The notes: generated by a model not told the origin, from the sequence alone. DNA of 64,000 bases from an uncultured cyanobacterium (GCA_903848645.1 CAINGU010000077.1:29929-93928), one strand, 5' to 3'. Counted from the first letter of the stretch, positions 1 to 9,449 are shown. A program made the numbers and translations.

Positions 1-372
1 AGTTATTCGTATAGCTTCCAGTAAATTATTACATTTAATATCCTTCATACAGTAGGAATCTGCACCGGCAGTAAAAGCTGCAAGTACAGATTCTTTGTTA
101 TCAAACAATGTGAGGATTAATACTTTTGTGTTTACTTGGCTATGACCTTTCGTCGCTTTAATCTTCCTGGTAACTTCAATGCCATCTTGATCTGGTAAAC
201 CTATATCAACAATCGCAACATCTGGTTGTAGTTTTTTTAACATTTTTAGCCCATCACGGGCATTATTAGCTTCTCCAACTATTTCCATATCGTCTTTTTG
301 CAGTAATGCTGTACGAATAGTGAAACGAGTCAGGTCATGATCTTCAATGATAGCGATGCGGATTTTACTCAT
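1..372 (-). CDS. Response regulator, receiver domain (N-terminal part; runs off the window)
   Basis: Reading leftward from an ATG at 372 gives a receiver domain. The acidic pair E10/D11 follows the first beta strand, the phospho-acceptor is D56 in the VDIGLPDQDG motif, and a Thr and the usual Lys (KD near residue 98) follow. The spacing and the IRTALLQ helix resemble NarL/FixJ-type regulators, whose C-terminal LuxR-type helix-turn-helix would lie outside the window. The partner kinase is not visible. The gene is incomplete only because of the window edge; no internal stop is seen. Confidence 0.85.
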   Translation of the reverse strand, partial: MSKIRIAIIEDHDLTRFTIRTALLQKDDMEIVGEANNARDGLKMLKKLQPDVAIVDIGLPDQDGIEVTRKIKATKGHSQVNTKVLILTLFDNKESVLAAFTAGADSYCMKDIKCNNLLEAIRIT

Positions 373-432
373 AACCAAATGCTGCTAGATATTAAATAAT
401 ATATGGCATTTTGATAAAATACAATTACCCTT

Positions 433-1545
433 TTAATTCCGATAACCAGACGGATACTGACCTTGTACTTGCCCTGGGTATGCCAGATTAGATGGTGTTG
501 ACTGAGTAGGGGGTTGTATAGCATCACCGCTATAGTTTCCATATTTCCCTGGATTTGTAGACTGAATAGGATAAGTATTATTCGGTATGGTAGAACTTAC
601 AGGTGATACATTGAGTACGGGTACTCCTCCAGGTTGTGAAGTCGGAACACTATTAATATTTGGGTAAAGATTCGACTGTTGATTTGTGATTGTTGGTTGA
701 ATATATCCCATACTATTACTAGAGCGTGAAACTTGATTAGGTACTCCTCCAGGTTGTGAAGTCGGAACGTTATTAATATTTGGGTAAAGATTTGACTGTT
801 GATTTGTGATTGTTGGTTGAATATACCCCATACTATTGCTAGGGACTGAAACTTGATTAGGTAAGCTATTTGTTAGGGGTATTGATGTGTTTACCCCATT
901 GTTATAATTACTTGATTGTTTAATAGCTGTTTCTAAAGGATTCATTAAAACACTGCTGTCATTGTTTGAGGTTGGATCATTTCCTGAGTTAGTAGTTGAT
1001 GTGGTTATTTCTGGTAGTTTAGTTAAAGTATTATTCCCTGAAAATTGACTAACACGATCATTTCTACGCAACTGCAACAAATTTTCAGATTGAGTGACAA
1101 AGGGATTTTTATCCATAGTTGGAGTTATATTATTAGCCATATAATTAATATTTTTAGATTGATTATTCTCGTTATTTTTTTTAATTGCATCCTCCAAAAA
1201 GTTGTTATTCTCCTGGGGAAAATCAATTGCTTGTGAATTCACTAAAGTTGCCGATAATGCAGCTTGCTGAAAATCATTTAACAATACTGGTAAATTATCA
1301 ATATCTGCGGCAATACTTTTATCTTCATCTGACATTGTTGAATCAGATTGAATAACGGGTTGCTCTGGGATGACTTTTGAATTTTGTTGTTGACTGATAT
1401 GATCGGATTTCAACCAGTATTCCCAACTAATTATACCTATTGACAATAAAAAAAGACTGATTCCCCAAAAGGCAGATTGGCGGAAAATGGATAACCTAGC
1501 TTGGAGATAGCGTAAGTAAGCGGGAGGATAGGGACGGTGGGGCAT
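433..1545 (-). CDS. Membrane-anchored Asn/Ser/Gln-rich protein of unknown function
   Basis: 370 aa. One hydrophobic segment (about residues 25-44) follows a basic N-terminus (PHRPYPPAYLRYLQARLSIFR), suggesting a type II anchor with the rest outside the cytoplasm. The remainder is low-complexity, rich in N, S, Q, P and T, with no recognisable domain. Near the C-terminus a 40-residue block (containing SMGYIQPTITNQQSNLYPNI) occurs twice in tandem, matching an exact 120-bp DNA period. The tail ends in GQVQGQYPSGYRN. It is probably a cell-envelope protein, but I cannot assign a function. Downstream (leftward) lies the response regulator. Confidence 0.6.
   Translation of the reverse strand: MPHRPYPPAYLRYLQARLSIFRQSAFWGISLFLLSIGIISWEYWLKSDHISQQQNSKVIPEQPVIQSDSTMSDEDKSIAADIDNLPVLLNDFQQAALSATLVNSQAIDFPQENNNFLEDAIKKNNENNQSKNINYMANNITPTMDKNPFVTQSENLLQLRRNDRVSQFSGNNTLTKLPEITTSTTNSGNDPTSNNDSSVLMNPLETAIKQSSNYNNGVNTSIPLTNSLPNQVSVPSNSMGYIQPTITNQQSNLYPNINNVPTSQPGGVPNQVSRSSNSMGYIQPTITNQQSNLYPNINSVPTSQPGGVPVLNVSPVSSTIPNNTYPIQSTNPGKYGNYSGDAIQPPTQSTPSNLAYPGQVQGQYPSGYRN
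621..862. repeat. 120-bp tandem duplication inside a coding gene
   Basis: Two near-identical 120-bp units (about 621-740 and 741-860) both contain the stretch ggtactcctccaggttgtga and differ by only a few substitutions. The unit is a multiple of three, so it adds a 40-aa repeat to the encoded low-complexity protein without breaking the frame. Confidence 0.85.
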
Positions 1546-1584
1546 AATTAGATATTATGTAATGGGTAATACAGCAATTCCTAC

Positions 1585-1675
1585 TGTTATCAGGTACACA
1601 TAGCGGGCAAGATACCCGCACCACAAGAGTTTCATTATTCAAAGTTGTACCTCATTTATCCGAAATATGCTGTAG
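1585..1675. repeat. Dispersed intergenic repeat (gcgggcaagatRcccgc family), copy 1
   Basis: The stretch contains the near-palindrome gcgggcaagatacccgc, followed by a segment (acaagagtttcat ... gttgtacctcat) that recurs in the same orientation at 4455-4555. The segment is bounded by complementary aggtac / gtacct sequences. It carries no ORF. It is a small non-autonomous palindromic element of the kind common in filamentous cyanobacteria. Confidence 0.75.
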
Positions 1676-1816
1676 CTTGAGGAGTTAGGAGAAAGAGAAA
1701 TATTCTCCCTGTCTTTCCAATTACCAATACCTAAATCCCCAACTTGTTAATTTAATTCTAAACTCTGAGGGTAAATTAGTCATTAGGAATACAGTATTCT
1801 TGTTCAAAAATTCACA

Positions 1817-2932
1817 TTACCTCTGAGCCACTCGTATTAATAGAAATAAGCCTGTTACTAATCCAAACAAGTTAGGCAACCAAGCCCCAATTAAGGGAGA
1901 AAATATACCAGCCTGTGCTAAAGCTCCACAAACAGATAGTAATAAATAATAACTGAAAATCACGATCACACTAATACCAAAACTTGTGCCTCTGCCCGTG
2001 CGTTGAGGTATGCTACCCATAACTGAGCCAACTAAGCCAAAAATTACGCAGACAAAGGGAAAGGCGATTTTTTGTTGAATTCGTACTTCTAATTTGCGAA
2101 TTTTTTGATTGTTACCACCCAGACGTTCTATTTCTAGTTGTTCTAGGGCTTGGGAAATATTCATTTCCCCATAATCTCGGCTATTTTCGGCTAAGGTTAA
2201 GGGTGTGCGAGGTAGTTGTAATTGCTGATGTTCAAATCGTAAAATATTCCGATAGGAGCGATCGCTCGCTACTAAATAAATAGTACCATTGTAAAAATCC
2301 CAAACCTGTTTTTTACTGTTCCATTTAGCTGATTCGGAAACAACAATTTGATTAACTCCACCTCGAGAACGGTCTATAATTGTTAAACCTTTCATTTCTT
2401 TGCCATCAAATTGGTCAGCATAAAATAAGCGAGAAAGGAGTTTGCTTTGACTACCATCTGCTAGTTTAATTTCTCGATATTCAGGATAGTAAATATTTTG
2501 TTGTTTAAAGGAAGGTTGATCTGATTTCAGGGCTTGTTGTAGGGTAATAGTGGCTTTATAATTAGCGGCGGGGGCAATTTGCTCATTAAATACATAAGTC
2601 ATGATAGTAACTGCAAAACTTAACACTACAGCAGTTAAAACCATGCGATAAACACTAACTCCACAGCCACGTAAAGCAATTAATTCACTTTCGCTAGAAA
2701 GACGACTATAGGTCATTAAAGTAGCTAACAAAGTGGACATGGGGAAGGAGTAAACCATGACATAAGGTAGCTTTAATAAGAAAATCTCTAAAGCGATATT
2801 CAGTGGTAGTCCAGATTCTACGACTTTTCGCAATAATTCAAATAAACTATCAATGGCTAAAACTACAGAGGTAAATGCACCAACACCAAATAAAAATGGC
2901 GGTAGTAATTGGATTGCTAAATAGCGATCCAT
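1817..2932 (-). CDS. LptF/LptG-family (YjgP/YjgQ) permease
   Basis: Inner-membrane permease of the lipopolysaccharide export machinery. There are three hydrophobic helices in the first ~110 residues (FLFGVGAFTSVVLAID; ALEIFLLKLPYVMVYSFPMS; MVLTAVVLSFAVTIMTYVF), a central hydrophilic periplasmic (jellyroll-type) region, then three more C-terminal helices. Motifs ELIALRGCGVSVYRM and FPFVCVIFGLVGSVMGS are typical of the family. I start at the ATG at 2932 (MDRYLAIQ), where family similarity begins. ATGs at 2992 and 3013 would add a tail, the outer one derived partly from a gagtcagg repeat. It lies about 200 bp downstream of lptB on the same strand, forming a likely lpt group. Confidence 0.88.
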   Translation of the reverse strand: MDRYLAIQLLPPFLFGVGAFTSVVLAIDSLFELLRKVVESGLPLNIALEIFLLKLPYVMVYSFPMSTLLATLMTYSRLSSESELIALRGCGVSVYRMVLTAVVLSFAVTIMTYVFNEQIAPAANYKATITLQQALKSDQPSFKQQNIYYPEYREIKLADGSQSKLLSRLFYADQFDGKEMKGLTIIDRSRGGVNQIVVSESAKWNSKKQVWDFYNGTIYLVASDRSYRNILRFEHQQLQLPRTPLTLAENSRDYGEMNISQALEQLEIERLGGNNQKIRKLEVRIQQKIAFPFVCVIFGLVGSVMGSIPQRTGRGTSFGISVIVIFSYYLLLSVCGALAQAGIFSPLIGAWLPNLFGLVTGLFLLIRVAQR

Positions 2933-3137
2933 GATCGAAAATGAAAACAGGGAAATGAAATTAGAGAATGGTTTAAACTGTTTAGAAATCATATAACAGG
3001 AGTCAGGAGTCACCGAGTCAAAATTCAGAATTTAGAATTCAGAATTAAACCCCGCTTGATTTTTGGTTTAAATTTTGAACTTTATTTATCTGCAATCTGC
3101 TGTAGTAATTTACGGTATTTTATAAATAATGATGAAT

Positions 3138-3866
3138 TTAAACAGAGAAATTATCACCTAAATAGTATTGTCGCACCAAAGGGTTATTGTAAAGTTCATC
3201 GGCATTACCAAAAGCGAGAATTTGCCCTTCGCGCATGATGTAAGCACGATCTGTAATAGCGAGGGTTTCGCGGACATTGTGATCTGTGATTAAAATGCCC
3301 ATACCGCGATCGCGTAATTGACTAACAATCACCTGAATCTCAGACACAGCAATGGGATCAACGCCAGCAAAAGGTTCATCTAAAAAGAGGAATTTGGGGC
3401 CTGCTTTCCCTGCGGCTAAAGCTCTAGCTAATTCAGTGCGTCGTCGTTCACCACCAGAAAGTTGAATCCCTTTGCTATTAGCCACATTTTCTAGGCGAAA
3501 TTCCGCCAATAAAGTATGTAGTCGTTGTCCCCACTCCCTTCTGGGAACTTGAGTTTGTTCAAAGACTAGCAGAATATTTTCTTGAACTGAAAGATGGCGA
3601 AAGACACTGGCTTCTTGAGCTAAATAACCAATACCTAATCTAGCCCGTTTGTGCATAGGGAAATTAGTAATATCAAAATTATCTAACCAAACTTTTCCCT
3701 GATTAGGTTTTTCTAAACCTGTGGCAATATAAAATGTTGTGGTTTTTCCAGCGCCATTGGGACCGAGTAAACCCACAACTTCTCCCTGGCCAACGGAAAG
3801 GTTAACGCGATTGACAACTAATCGTTTACCGTAAGATTTGTGAATATTCTCTAAAACAATTTTCAC
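3138..3866 (-). CDS. lptB: LPS export ABC transporter ATP-binding protein LptB
   Basis: 242 aa, the normal LptB length. Walker A GPNGAGKTT at residues 35-43, ABC signature LSGGE at 136-140, Walker B FLFLDEP at 159-165 and switch His196 are all intact. LptB powers extraction of lipopolysaccharide from the inner membrane together with LptF/G permeases and the LptC/A bridge. It lies between an LptA-like gene (27 bp upstream) and an LptF/G-like permease gene (downstream), all on minus, supporting the assignment over a branched-chain amino acid LivG-type ATPase, which shares the fold. Confidence 0.95.
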   Translation of the reverse strand: MKIVLENIHKSYGKRLVVNRVNLSVGQGEVVGLLGPNGAGKTTTFYIATGLEKPNQGKVWLDNFDITNFPMHKRARLGIGYLAQEASVFRHLSVQENILLVFEQTQVPRREWGQRLHTLLAEFRLENVANSKGIQLSGGERRRTELARALAAGKAGPKFLFLDEPFAGVDPIAVSEIQVIVSQLRDRGMGILITDHNVRETLAITDRAYIMREGQILAFGNADELYNNPLVRQYYLGDNFSV

Positions 3867-3893
3867 TTTCGCGCTTTTATTTTGGTATGGATG

Positions 3894-4388
3894 CTAATTA
3901 GAACGCTTGAGGGCTGGGGTTTTTGGGGCTGGTTTAGTAGTTTGTCTAGCCGGACTAGAATCCTCTATCATGTATACAGATTCTACCTGACGGTTAGATT
4001 GGGGTAAGGCGATAAATTTACCTTCATCAATTAAATAAGTGACTTTTTCAGCGCGAATACTATTATTACCTTGTTGTAAAATATAAACATTACCACTAAA
4101 ATCAATCCGCCGTTCTTTGCTAAAGTATTGTGCTTGAGCCGATGTGGCTTGAATTTGGCGAGCCGGATACACCATTTGCACATTACCACGAGCAGTAATT
4201 ACTTGGGTTTTCGCGTCATATTCTTGGGTATCAGAGCGGATAGTCAGGGGACGATTCCCCCCAGATTGGGCTGTAGCGGGTTGCAATTGGGTTGGCAATA
4301 CTACTGCACCCGCCAAGGAAATGGGGAGTAATAAGGCTAATCCTAAGCGACGCACCTGTGATTTTAGCAATTGATAGTGAGGTAGCAT
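3894..4388 (-). CDS. LptA/OstA-like periplasmic LPS transport protein
   Basis: About 164 aa from the ATG at 4388 (MLPHYQLLKSQ); an ATG at 4433 is also open but adds a non-signal-like leader. The N-terminus is a signal peptide (RRLGLALLLPISLAGAVVLP, cleavage near ATAQS). The body is an OstA/LptA beta-jellyroll: repeated short strands such as RSDTQEYDAKTQVITARGNV, QMVYPARQIQATSAQAQYF and RIDFSGNVYILQQGNNSIRA. In LPS export this fold forms the periplasmic bridge. It sits 27 bp upstream of lptB, so the order lptA-like, lptB, lptF/G fits one operon. Confidence 0.85.
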   Translation of the reverse strand: MLPHYQLLKSQVRRLGLALLLPISLAGAVVLPTQLQPATAQSGGNRPLTIRSDTQEYDAKTQVITARGNVQMVYPARQIQATSAQAQYFSKERRIDFSGNVYILQQGNNSIRAEKVTYLIDEGKFIALPQSNRQVESVYMIEDSSPARQTTKPAPKTPALKRSN

Positions 4389-4454
4389 AGAAGTTAGGGC
4401 ATAGGGAAGAGAGAACAGGGAAATAAAAATCAAATATGAATCCGACAGGACTTC

Positions 4455-4555
4455 TCGGTGTTATGAGGTACATATCTAGCGGGCAAGATGCCCGCACTAC
4501 AAGAGTTTCATGATTCAACTTTGTACCTCATAAGAGCGGAAACCGCTGTATAACA
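4455..4555. repeat. Dispersed intergenic repeat (gcgggcaagatRcccgc family), copy 2
   Basis: Same element as at 1585-1675 and in the same orientation: gcgggcaagatgcccgc, then actacaagagtttcatgatt, then tttgtacctcat. It is flanked by aggtac / gtacct. It sits upstream of the lpt group; the two copies bracket the three lpt genes. Confidence 0.75.
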
Positions 4556-4712
4556 AAAATGGACGATTTTTTTTAACTTTAGTTTCGCGTTGAAAACCTT
4601 GGATCACAACGGGCAAAAATTTGTTGCTTGTTAATAAATTATCGAATTTGACACACATACAAAAGATTAATCAAATTAATCCTACAAATCATCCAAATCC
4701 CACAAATCATAG

Positions 4713-5102
4713 TTAAGACATTAGGGAAATACTGGGTAAAATCCAGGCTGGATTCTCTACCAATTGACTAGTTCCCATTGGTTCTAGGCTTTCCTGTTGT
4801 AGTGTTTTTAACAAATCCACACTTTGAGTAAATAGTTCTTCTACATTAATACCACCATAACTGGGTAGATAACGCCGGAGACGATTGCTACCTTCTCCTA
4901 AAAGAATCATTGCTCCTCGTCGGTTACGATTACCCAGATGATAAAGTCCTACAGCAATTTGCAAAATACCTTGATAAAAAGTTTTATCTGGTTCGATGCT
5001 ATCGATCCAGAGTGCTTCGAGAATGTCGTGACAAGCGTAGAACTGTCCAGCGTTGAACTGTTCTATACCTTGCCAAAACTCTTCAGGCATGGTTTCGTTC
5101 AT
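4713..5102 (-). CDS. DUF309 domain-containing protein
   Basis: 129 aa. The DUF309 signature is clear: FWQGIEQFNAGQFYACHDILEALW, then GILQIAVGLYHLGNRNRRGA, then LGEGSNRLRRYLP. DUF309 is a small all-helical family of unknown biochemical role, common in cyanobacteria and plant plastids. The ATG at 5102 overlaps the TGA of ftrC (ATGA, 4-bp overlap), so translation is probably coupled to ftrC. Confidence 0.9.
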   Translation of the reverse strand: MNETMPEEFWQGIEQFNAGQFYACHDILEALWIDSIEPDKTFYQGILQIAVGLYHLGNRNRRGAMILLGEGSNRLRRYLPSYGGINVEELFTQSVDLLKTLQQESLEPMGTSQLVENPAWILPSISLMS

Positions 5103-5464
5103 CCCATAGTAGCCCGAACTTGTTTAATAGTCTCTAGAGAGATTTCCTGTTGGTTGCCAGAAAATTCATTGTCAGGGGTGAGAAATAGCATACAGTGACA
5201 TTCTTTGCGTTCGCGCATGGGTACGCAAGGACAGTTCCAAAAAGCAGCATTAACTTCGGCTTGTTTATCTTCGTAGTGGCGACAAGGACATAAAGGCGCA
5301 CCGATTTCGTCTTTATGTTTAGCGAGTCCTTCGATAACAACTGCGGTAACGGAAGGTTCAGAACAGAAGTATGTTCCCGTCCGTTTGGCGTATTGTTCGG
5401 AAAAATGCCGCATTGCTTCTAGGCTTTTATCGGTGGAGTGTAAATTCTCGTCTGGTGCAATCAT
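5099..5464 (-). CDS. ftrC: Ferredoxin:thioredoxin reductase catalytic (beta) chain
   Basis: 121 aa. It passes electrons from photosystem I-reduced ferredoxin to thioredoxin through a 4Fe-4S centre next to a disulfide. All expected cysteines are present: C59, C78, C80 and C89 match the cluster ligands and C61/C91 the redox disulfide by alignment with the known Synechocystis enzyme (CPCRHYEDK ... NCPCVPMRERKECHC); C34 is additional. The variable chain ftrV is not adjacent. The stop codon overlaps the start of the DUF309 gene. Confidence 0.96.
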   Translation of the reverse strand: MIAPDENLHSTDKSLEAMRHFSEQYAKRTGTYFCSEPSVTAVVIEGLAKHKDEIGAPLCPCRHYEDKQAEVNAAFWNCPCVPMRERKECHCMLFLTPDNEFSGNQQEISLETIKQVRATMG

Positions 5465-5583
5465 TGGCTGTCCTGCTGATAAATTTCAATGTTTCTTTGC
5501 ATTGTACATCAGGCTCAGTGTCCTATGAACAGGGAAATTTTCTCAAGTTGGATTGGTGATTGGTGCAGGTGATTATTTTTGCG

Positions 5584-6738
5584 CTACTTTCCTACTGCTT
5601 TTTGTAATTGGGGTTGTAGTTCTTGTTCGTTTGCGATGATGATGCCGGGATAGTCTTGATTAATTACGGTTTCTGTAGGTAAATCTGGATCTTGCCATAG
5701 TACCCAACGACTACCCAGGGGTAAGGAGGATGTGGTAAAGGAGTTTTGGGTGAGCCAAATTAAAGGACAGTGATCAGGTGGTATGCTGTTTTTTTCGATG
5801 GGATGGGTGGCTGCTAAGGTTTCCAGCACTGAACGATCTCCTTTAATTAAACCTGTGGCTGATGTCCATATTTGTACTTGCAGTTTTTGCTGTTGGGCAT
5901 AAAAATACAAGGAAGCGGCGGCAATTACAGCTTGTTCAAATAATTCTTGTTCCCACTGGAAGGAACTATCTATGGCAATAATAATTTCTTGTCCTCCGGT
6001 AATCACTTCTAATTCTCGAACTCGTAATTCTCCGTAACGGGCGCTAGTCCGCCAATGAATTAACCGAGTCGGATCACCTATGCGGTAGGGACGCAGCGAT
6101 CGCACTAATCCCGTTGTGGCCATCTGTAAGGGTCTACCGCGAGGATCTCCCCTGTGGCTGTCATTTTGTCCGATTTCATCAATTAAGGGGCAAGTGGTCA
6201 GGGGTAACACAGTAGGATAAACAATTGCCCTAGCTTCGCATTGACGGGGACGACGACACCAAAATAAACCCCAGGGCGCACCTGTGGCTAATTCTACTTT
6301 GTGCCAGCGATAAACTCCTCGCTGTTGGGTAGGGTGATAATAAACCCAGCGGTAACTATCTTGTGGTGGAATCGCTTCAATGCTTTGATGGACTGGCTGA
6401 CCAAGAATAAATGGGAGAATGTCCCTAACTTGTAATAAACTCGCCGATTGTTTTCTCTGATTTTGAATTTCTATCTCAATTTTTAACTCATCACCTGCGG
6501 TTACTGGTTCAATAGGACGACGTTTGACAATTATACCCACAAGCGATCGCGGGGCAACAAAAGCTGATACCCCCAAAAGGGCAAAACTGACTCCACTAAT
6601 GACATACAGCCAGCCAGCCATTGTATTAATCCCTGCACCCAAATAACACACAGAGATTCCCGCTAATACCCAACCACCATAAGCAGGTGCCGCAGCATGA
6701 GTTTCCAGCCAATTGTTGATTTTTTTAGTAATTTTCAT
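5584..6738 (-). CDS. DUF58 domain-containing membrane protein
   Basis: 384 aa. Two N-terminal transmembrane helices (about 20-40 and 43-63) precede a beta-rich region and the DUF58 signature GDPTRLIHWRTSARYGELRVRELE, then a vWA-like strand (EIIIAIDSSF). DUF58 proteins often pair with MoxR ATPases and transglutaminase-like proteins; neither is adjacent here. Function remains general (envelope/stress-related by family association). Confidence 0.88.
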   Translation of the reverse strand: MKITKKINNWLETHAAAPAYGGWVLAGISVCYLGAGINTMAGWLYVISGVSFALLGVSAFVAPRSLVGIIVKRRPIEPVTAGDELKIEIEIQNQRKQSASLLQVRDILPFILGQPVHQSIEAIPPQDSYRWVYYHPTQQRGVYRWHKVELATGAPWGLFWCRRPRQCEARAIVYPTVLPLTTCPLIDEIGQNDSHRGDPRGRPLQMATTGLVRSLRPYRIGDPTRLIHWRTSARYGELRVRELEVITGGQEIIIAIDSSFQWEQELFEQAVIAAASLYFYAQQQKLQVQIWTSATGLIKGDRSVLETLAATHPIEKNSIPPDHCPLIWLTQNSFTTSSLPLGSRWVLWQDPDLPTETVINQDYPGIIIANEQELQPQLQKAVGK

Positions 6739-6859
6739 CTTTCTTTTTTAACTTAATTTGGGGGAGGAGGGAACAGGGAACAGGGAAGAGGCAAAAGAGC
6801 ATAAATTTGTTGAATAATGATTGAGGATTGCTATATCTAAAAATTTCCTGTAATCTATT

Positions 6860-6990
6860 GCCACTGACGAAGCCCTGGCGACTAGAAGTCGCGGCTATAT
6901 AAACAAAGTCCGCCTGCGCGGACTAAAGAAAAATTCAGAGTTTGCAACCCACGCAGGTGGGTTTTGCCTGTGTAGATGCGGTTTCTAACC
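6860..6990. repeat. Dispersed hairpin-rich repeat, same family as the insert in cobG
   Basis: Contains ggcgactagaagtcgcggct, then aaagtccgcctgcgcggact (hairpin), then gtttgcaaccc...gcctgtgtag and a gcggtttctaaccgcc hairpin. The same module order recurs in the same orientation within cobG (about 12518-12646). Here it lies just upstream of mtnA in the 277-bp gap between divergent genes. Confidence 0.8.
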
Positions 6991-7015
6991 GCCCATTAAA
7001 CTAACAACTAACAAT

Positions 7016-8050
7016 ATGGTTTATCCCGTTATTTGGCGCAATAATTCAGTCTCACTAATTGATCAAACCCGCTTACCTAATGAATATACAGTGGTGGAGA
7101 TTCACCGCAGTGAAGATATGGCACAAGCCATTACAACCATGATTGTCAGGGGTGCGCCGGCGATTGGAGTAGCTGCGGCTTATGGAATGTATTTGGGTGC
7201 AAGGGAAATTGAAACCAGCGATGGTCAGGAGTTTTTAAGTAAACTGGAGGAAGTAGCCAAATTGCTGCGTTCTACCCGTCCGACTGCGGTAAATTTGTTT
7301 TGGGCAATTGGCAAAATGATGGCAACGGCCTATGAAACCGTGGGAACAGTTGCCGAAATTCAACAAGCTCTTTTAGCAACTGCCCAAAAGATTAATGCCG
7401 AAGATTTGCAAACTTGTCAAGCTATCGGTGATCATGGTTTAGCAGCTTTACCGAAAACCCCAGACAAACTAATTATCCTGACTCATTGCAACGCTGGAGC
7501 TTTAGCCACCGCCGGTTATGGTACAGCTTTAGGTGTAGTGCGTTCCGCTTGGAAAGAAGGACGTTTAGCTAGAGTATTTGCAGATGAAACCCGTCCTCGG
7601 TTACAAGGTGCAAAACTCACAGCTTGGGAATGTGTCCAAGAAGGCATTCCGGTAACGGTAATTACCGATAATATGGCCGCCCACTGCATGAAACAAGGTT
7701 TAATTGATGCTGTGGTTGTTGGTGCGGATAGAATTGCTGCTAATGGTGACGCTGCTAATAAAATCGGGACTTACAGTTTAGCTATTGTGGCCAAAGCCCA
7801 TAATATTCCTTTCTTTGTGGCTGCACCTTTATCTACTGTTGATTTTCAATTAGTTGATGGTAGTCAAATTCCCATTGAAGAACGTCACCCAGCGGAAATA
7901 TATCAAATTGGTGAAACTATCCTCACCCCTCCCGGAGTAGAATTTTATAACCCGGCTTTTGATGTCACACCTGCGGATTTAATTACGGCAATTATTACCG
8001 AAAATGGGGCTTTTCCTCCAGGGGATTTATTCAAGGCTAAAGAAAAATAA
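7016..8050 (+). CDS. mtnA: S-methyl-5-thioribose-1-phosphate isomerase (MtnA)
   Basis: 344 aa. Converts methylthioribose-1-phosphate to methylthioribulose-1-phosphate in the methionine salvage pathway. The eIF2B-alpha/MtnA fold motifs are present: [13 protein letters not shown] (45-57), [12 protein letters not shown] (86-97), catalytic Cys158 in [19 protein letters not shown] and catalytic Asp238 in [19 protein letters not shown]. The length matches the family. No other methionine salvage gene is adjacent. Confidence 0.96.
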   Translation: MVYPVIWRNNSVSLIDQTRLPNEYTVVEIHRSEDMAQAITTMIVRGAPAIGVAAAYGMYLGAREIETSDGQEFLSKLEEVAKLLRSTRPTAVNLFWAIGKMMATAYETVGTVAEIQQALLATAQKINAEDLQTCQAIGDHGLAALPKTPDKLIILTHCNAGALATAGYGTALGVVRSAWKEGRLARVFADETRPRLQGAKLTAWECVQEGIPVTVITDNMAAHCMKQGLIDAVVVGADRIAANGDAANKIGTYSLAIVAKAHNIPFFVAAPLSTVDFQLVDGSQIPIEERHPAEIYQIGETILTPPGVEFYNPAFDVTPADLITAIITENGAFPPGDLFKAKEK

Positions 8051-8068
8051 ATACCTTCTTTTTTCTCG

Positions 8069-8121
8069 TTCCCATACTCTGTATTTTCTCGTTTTTCTCG
8101 TTCCCATACAGAGTATGGGAA
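8069..8121. terminator. Inverted-repeat terminator between mtnA and cbiET
   Basis: TTCCCATACTCTGTAT (8069-8084) pairs with ATACAGAGTATGGGAA (8106-8121). A perfect inner alternative hairpin, TTCCCATAC-AGA-GTATGGGAA, occupies 8101-8121. It lies between the convergent mtnA and cbiET genes and could serve both. No strong T-run follows on plus, so activity is inferred. Confidence 0.5.
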
Positions 8122-8240
8122 TGAATTATAGAAAGCTCCGTCTCCAATAACGGATTTAGTGATTAACGAGATATTTTCAGAATTATTAACCGCAGATAAA
8201 CGCAGATAAACGCGGATGAATAAATACAGACTAATGTTTT

Positions 8241-9449
8241 TTAATTCTTTCTTCCTACCCATTGAGTCACAGGAGACATTGATTTCCAACCTAAAAATTT
8301 ACCAATAGGTTCTGCGCGTTGAATAGCAATGCGGGTAAAGTTTCCTCCCACCTTTTCATACCATTGATATAATCTTTTTTCACCTTCCAAAGTGACAACA
8401 TTAACCACCATTCTGCCTCCAGTTAGTAACACATCCCAACAATTTTCTAATATTTCCGGTGCTGTCACACCACCACCAATAAAAATCGCGTTTGGTGTGG
8501 GTAAATTCTGGATAACTTCTAAAGCTTTACCTGCAATAATTTGTAAATTTGGTGTTCCCAAAGCAGCAGCATTATCAGCAATATAATTTAGTCTAGTGGA
8601 ATTTTGTTCAATAGCGATCGCTCGACATCTTCTATCACTCCGCAGCCATTCTATAGAAATAGAACCACAACCAGCCCCCACATCCCAAAGCAACTCCCCC
8701 GGTAAAGGTGCTAAACTCGATAATGTCACCGCCCGGACTTCCCGTTTAGTTAATTGTCCATCATGATGAAAAGCATGATCAGGTAAACCGGGAAATCTTG
8801 ATAAAGCAACTGTTCCCCTATCTGCGACACATTCCACCGCAATAGTATTTAAAGCCGCTATATTTTTTTCTTGCCAATTATTACAAATATCTGTTATGAT
8901 ATTTTCATCAATATTGCCCATTTTTTCTAAAACGGTAATTTGACTATTTCCGTAACCGCGACTTGTTAAAATTTCCGCCACATTAGCCGGAGTATTTTTT
9001 CCCTCACTTAAAATTAATAATTTTGCACCAGGATAAATATAAGATTGCAGTAAAGAAACCGGACGACCACATAAACTTAAAGTTTCCACCTCTGCTAATG
9101 ACCATCCTAGTCGAGAACAAGCCAGACTAAAAGCCGAAGGTGCAGGAATAATAGTAATTTCCGAAATATCAATATCTTTAATAATCGTTGTACCCACACC
9201 GTAACATAAAGGGTCGCCACTAGCTAACACGCAAATTGCTTGACCACGACGGCTGATAATGTCAGTTATGGAAGTTTGAAAAGGTGATTTCCAGCAAATT
9301 TTTTCCCGGTTGTCGTCAGGGGGTAGCATAGAAAGATGACGTTCCCCACCAAAGATAATTTTAGCTTGCTCTAAGTAGGAAACAGCAATAGGACTTAACC
9401 CTACTAAACCATCTTCACCGATACCGATAATTGATAACCATTTTTGCAT
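8241..9449 (-). CDS. cobL: Precorrin-6Y C5,15-methyltransferase (decarboxylating), CbiE-CbiT fusion (CobL)
   Basis: 402 aa bifunctional corrin-ring enzyme that methylates C5 and C15 and decarboxylates the C12 acetate. Residues 1-200 are the CbiE-type tetrapyrrole methylase (GIGEDGLVG at 9-17; ASGDPLCYG at 77-85). Residues 215-402 are the CbiT-type Rossmann methyltransferase with SAM-binding DVGAGCGSISIEWLR (256-270). It is divergent from the cobG side of the cobalamin region and separated from it by about 2.3 kb of toxin-antitoxin and repeat DNA. Confidence 0.95.
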   Translation of the reverse strand: MQKWLSIIGIGEDGLVGLSPIAVSYLEQAKIIFGGERHLSMLPPDDNREKICWKSPFQTSITDIISRRGQAICVLASGDPLCYGVGTTIIKDIDISEITIIPAPSAFSLACSRLGWSLAEVETLSLCGRPVSLLQSYIYPGAKLLILSEGKNTPANVAEILTSRGYGNSQITVLEKMGNIDENIITDICNNWQEKNIAALNTIAVECVADRGTVALSRFPGLPDHAFHHDGQLTKREVRAVTLSSLAPLPGELLWDVGAGCGSISIEWLRSDRRCRAIAIEQNSTRLNYIADNAAALGTPNLQIIAGKALEVIQNLPTPNAIFIGGGVTAPEILENCWDVLLTGGRMVVNVVTLEGEKRLYQWYEKVGGNFTRIAIQRAEPIGKFLGWKSMSPVTQWVGRKN

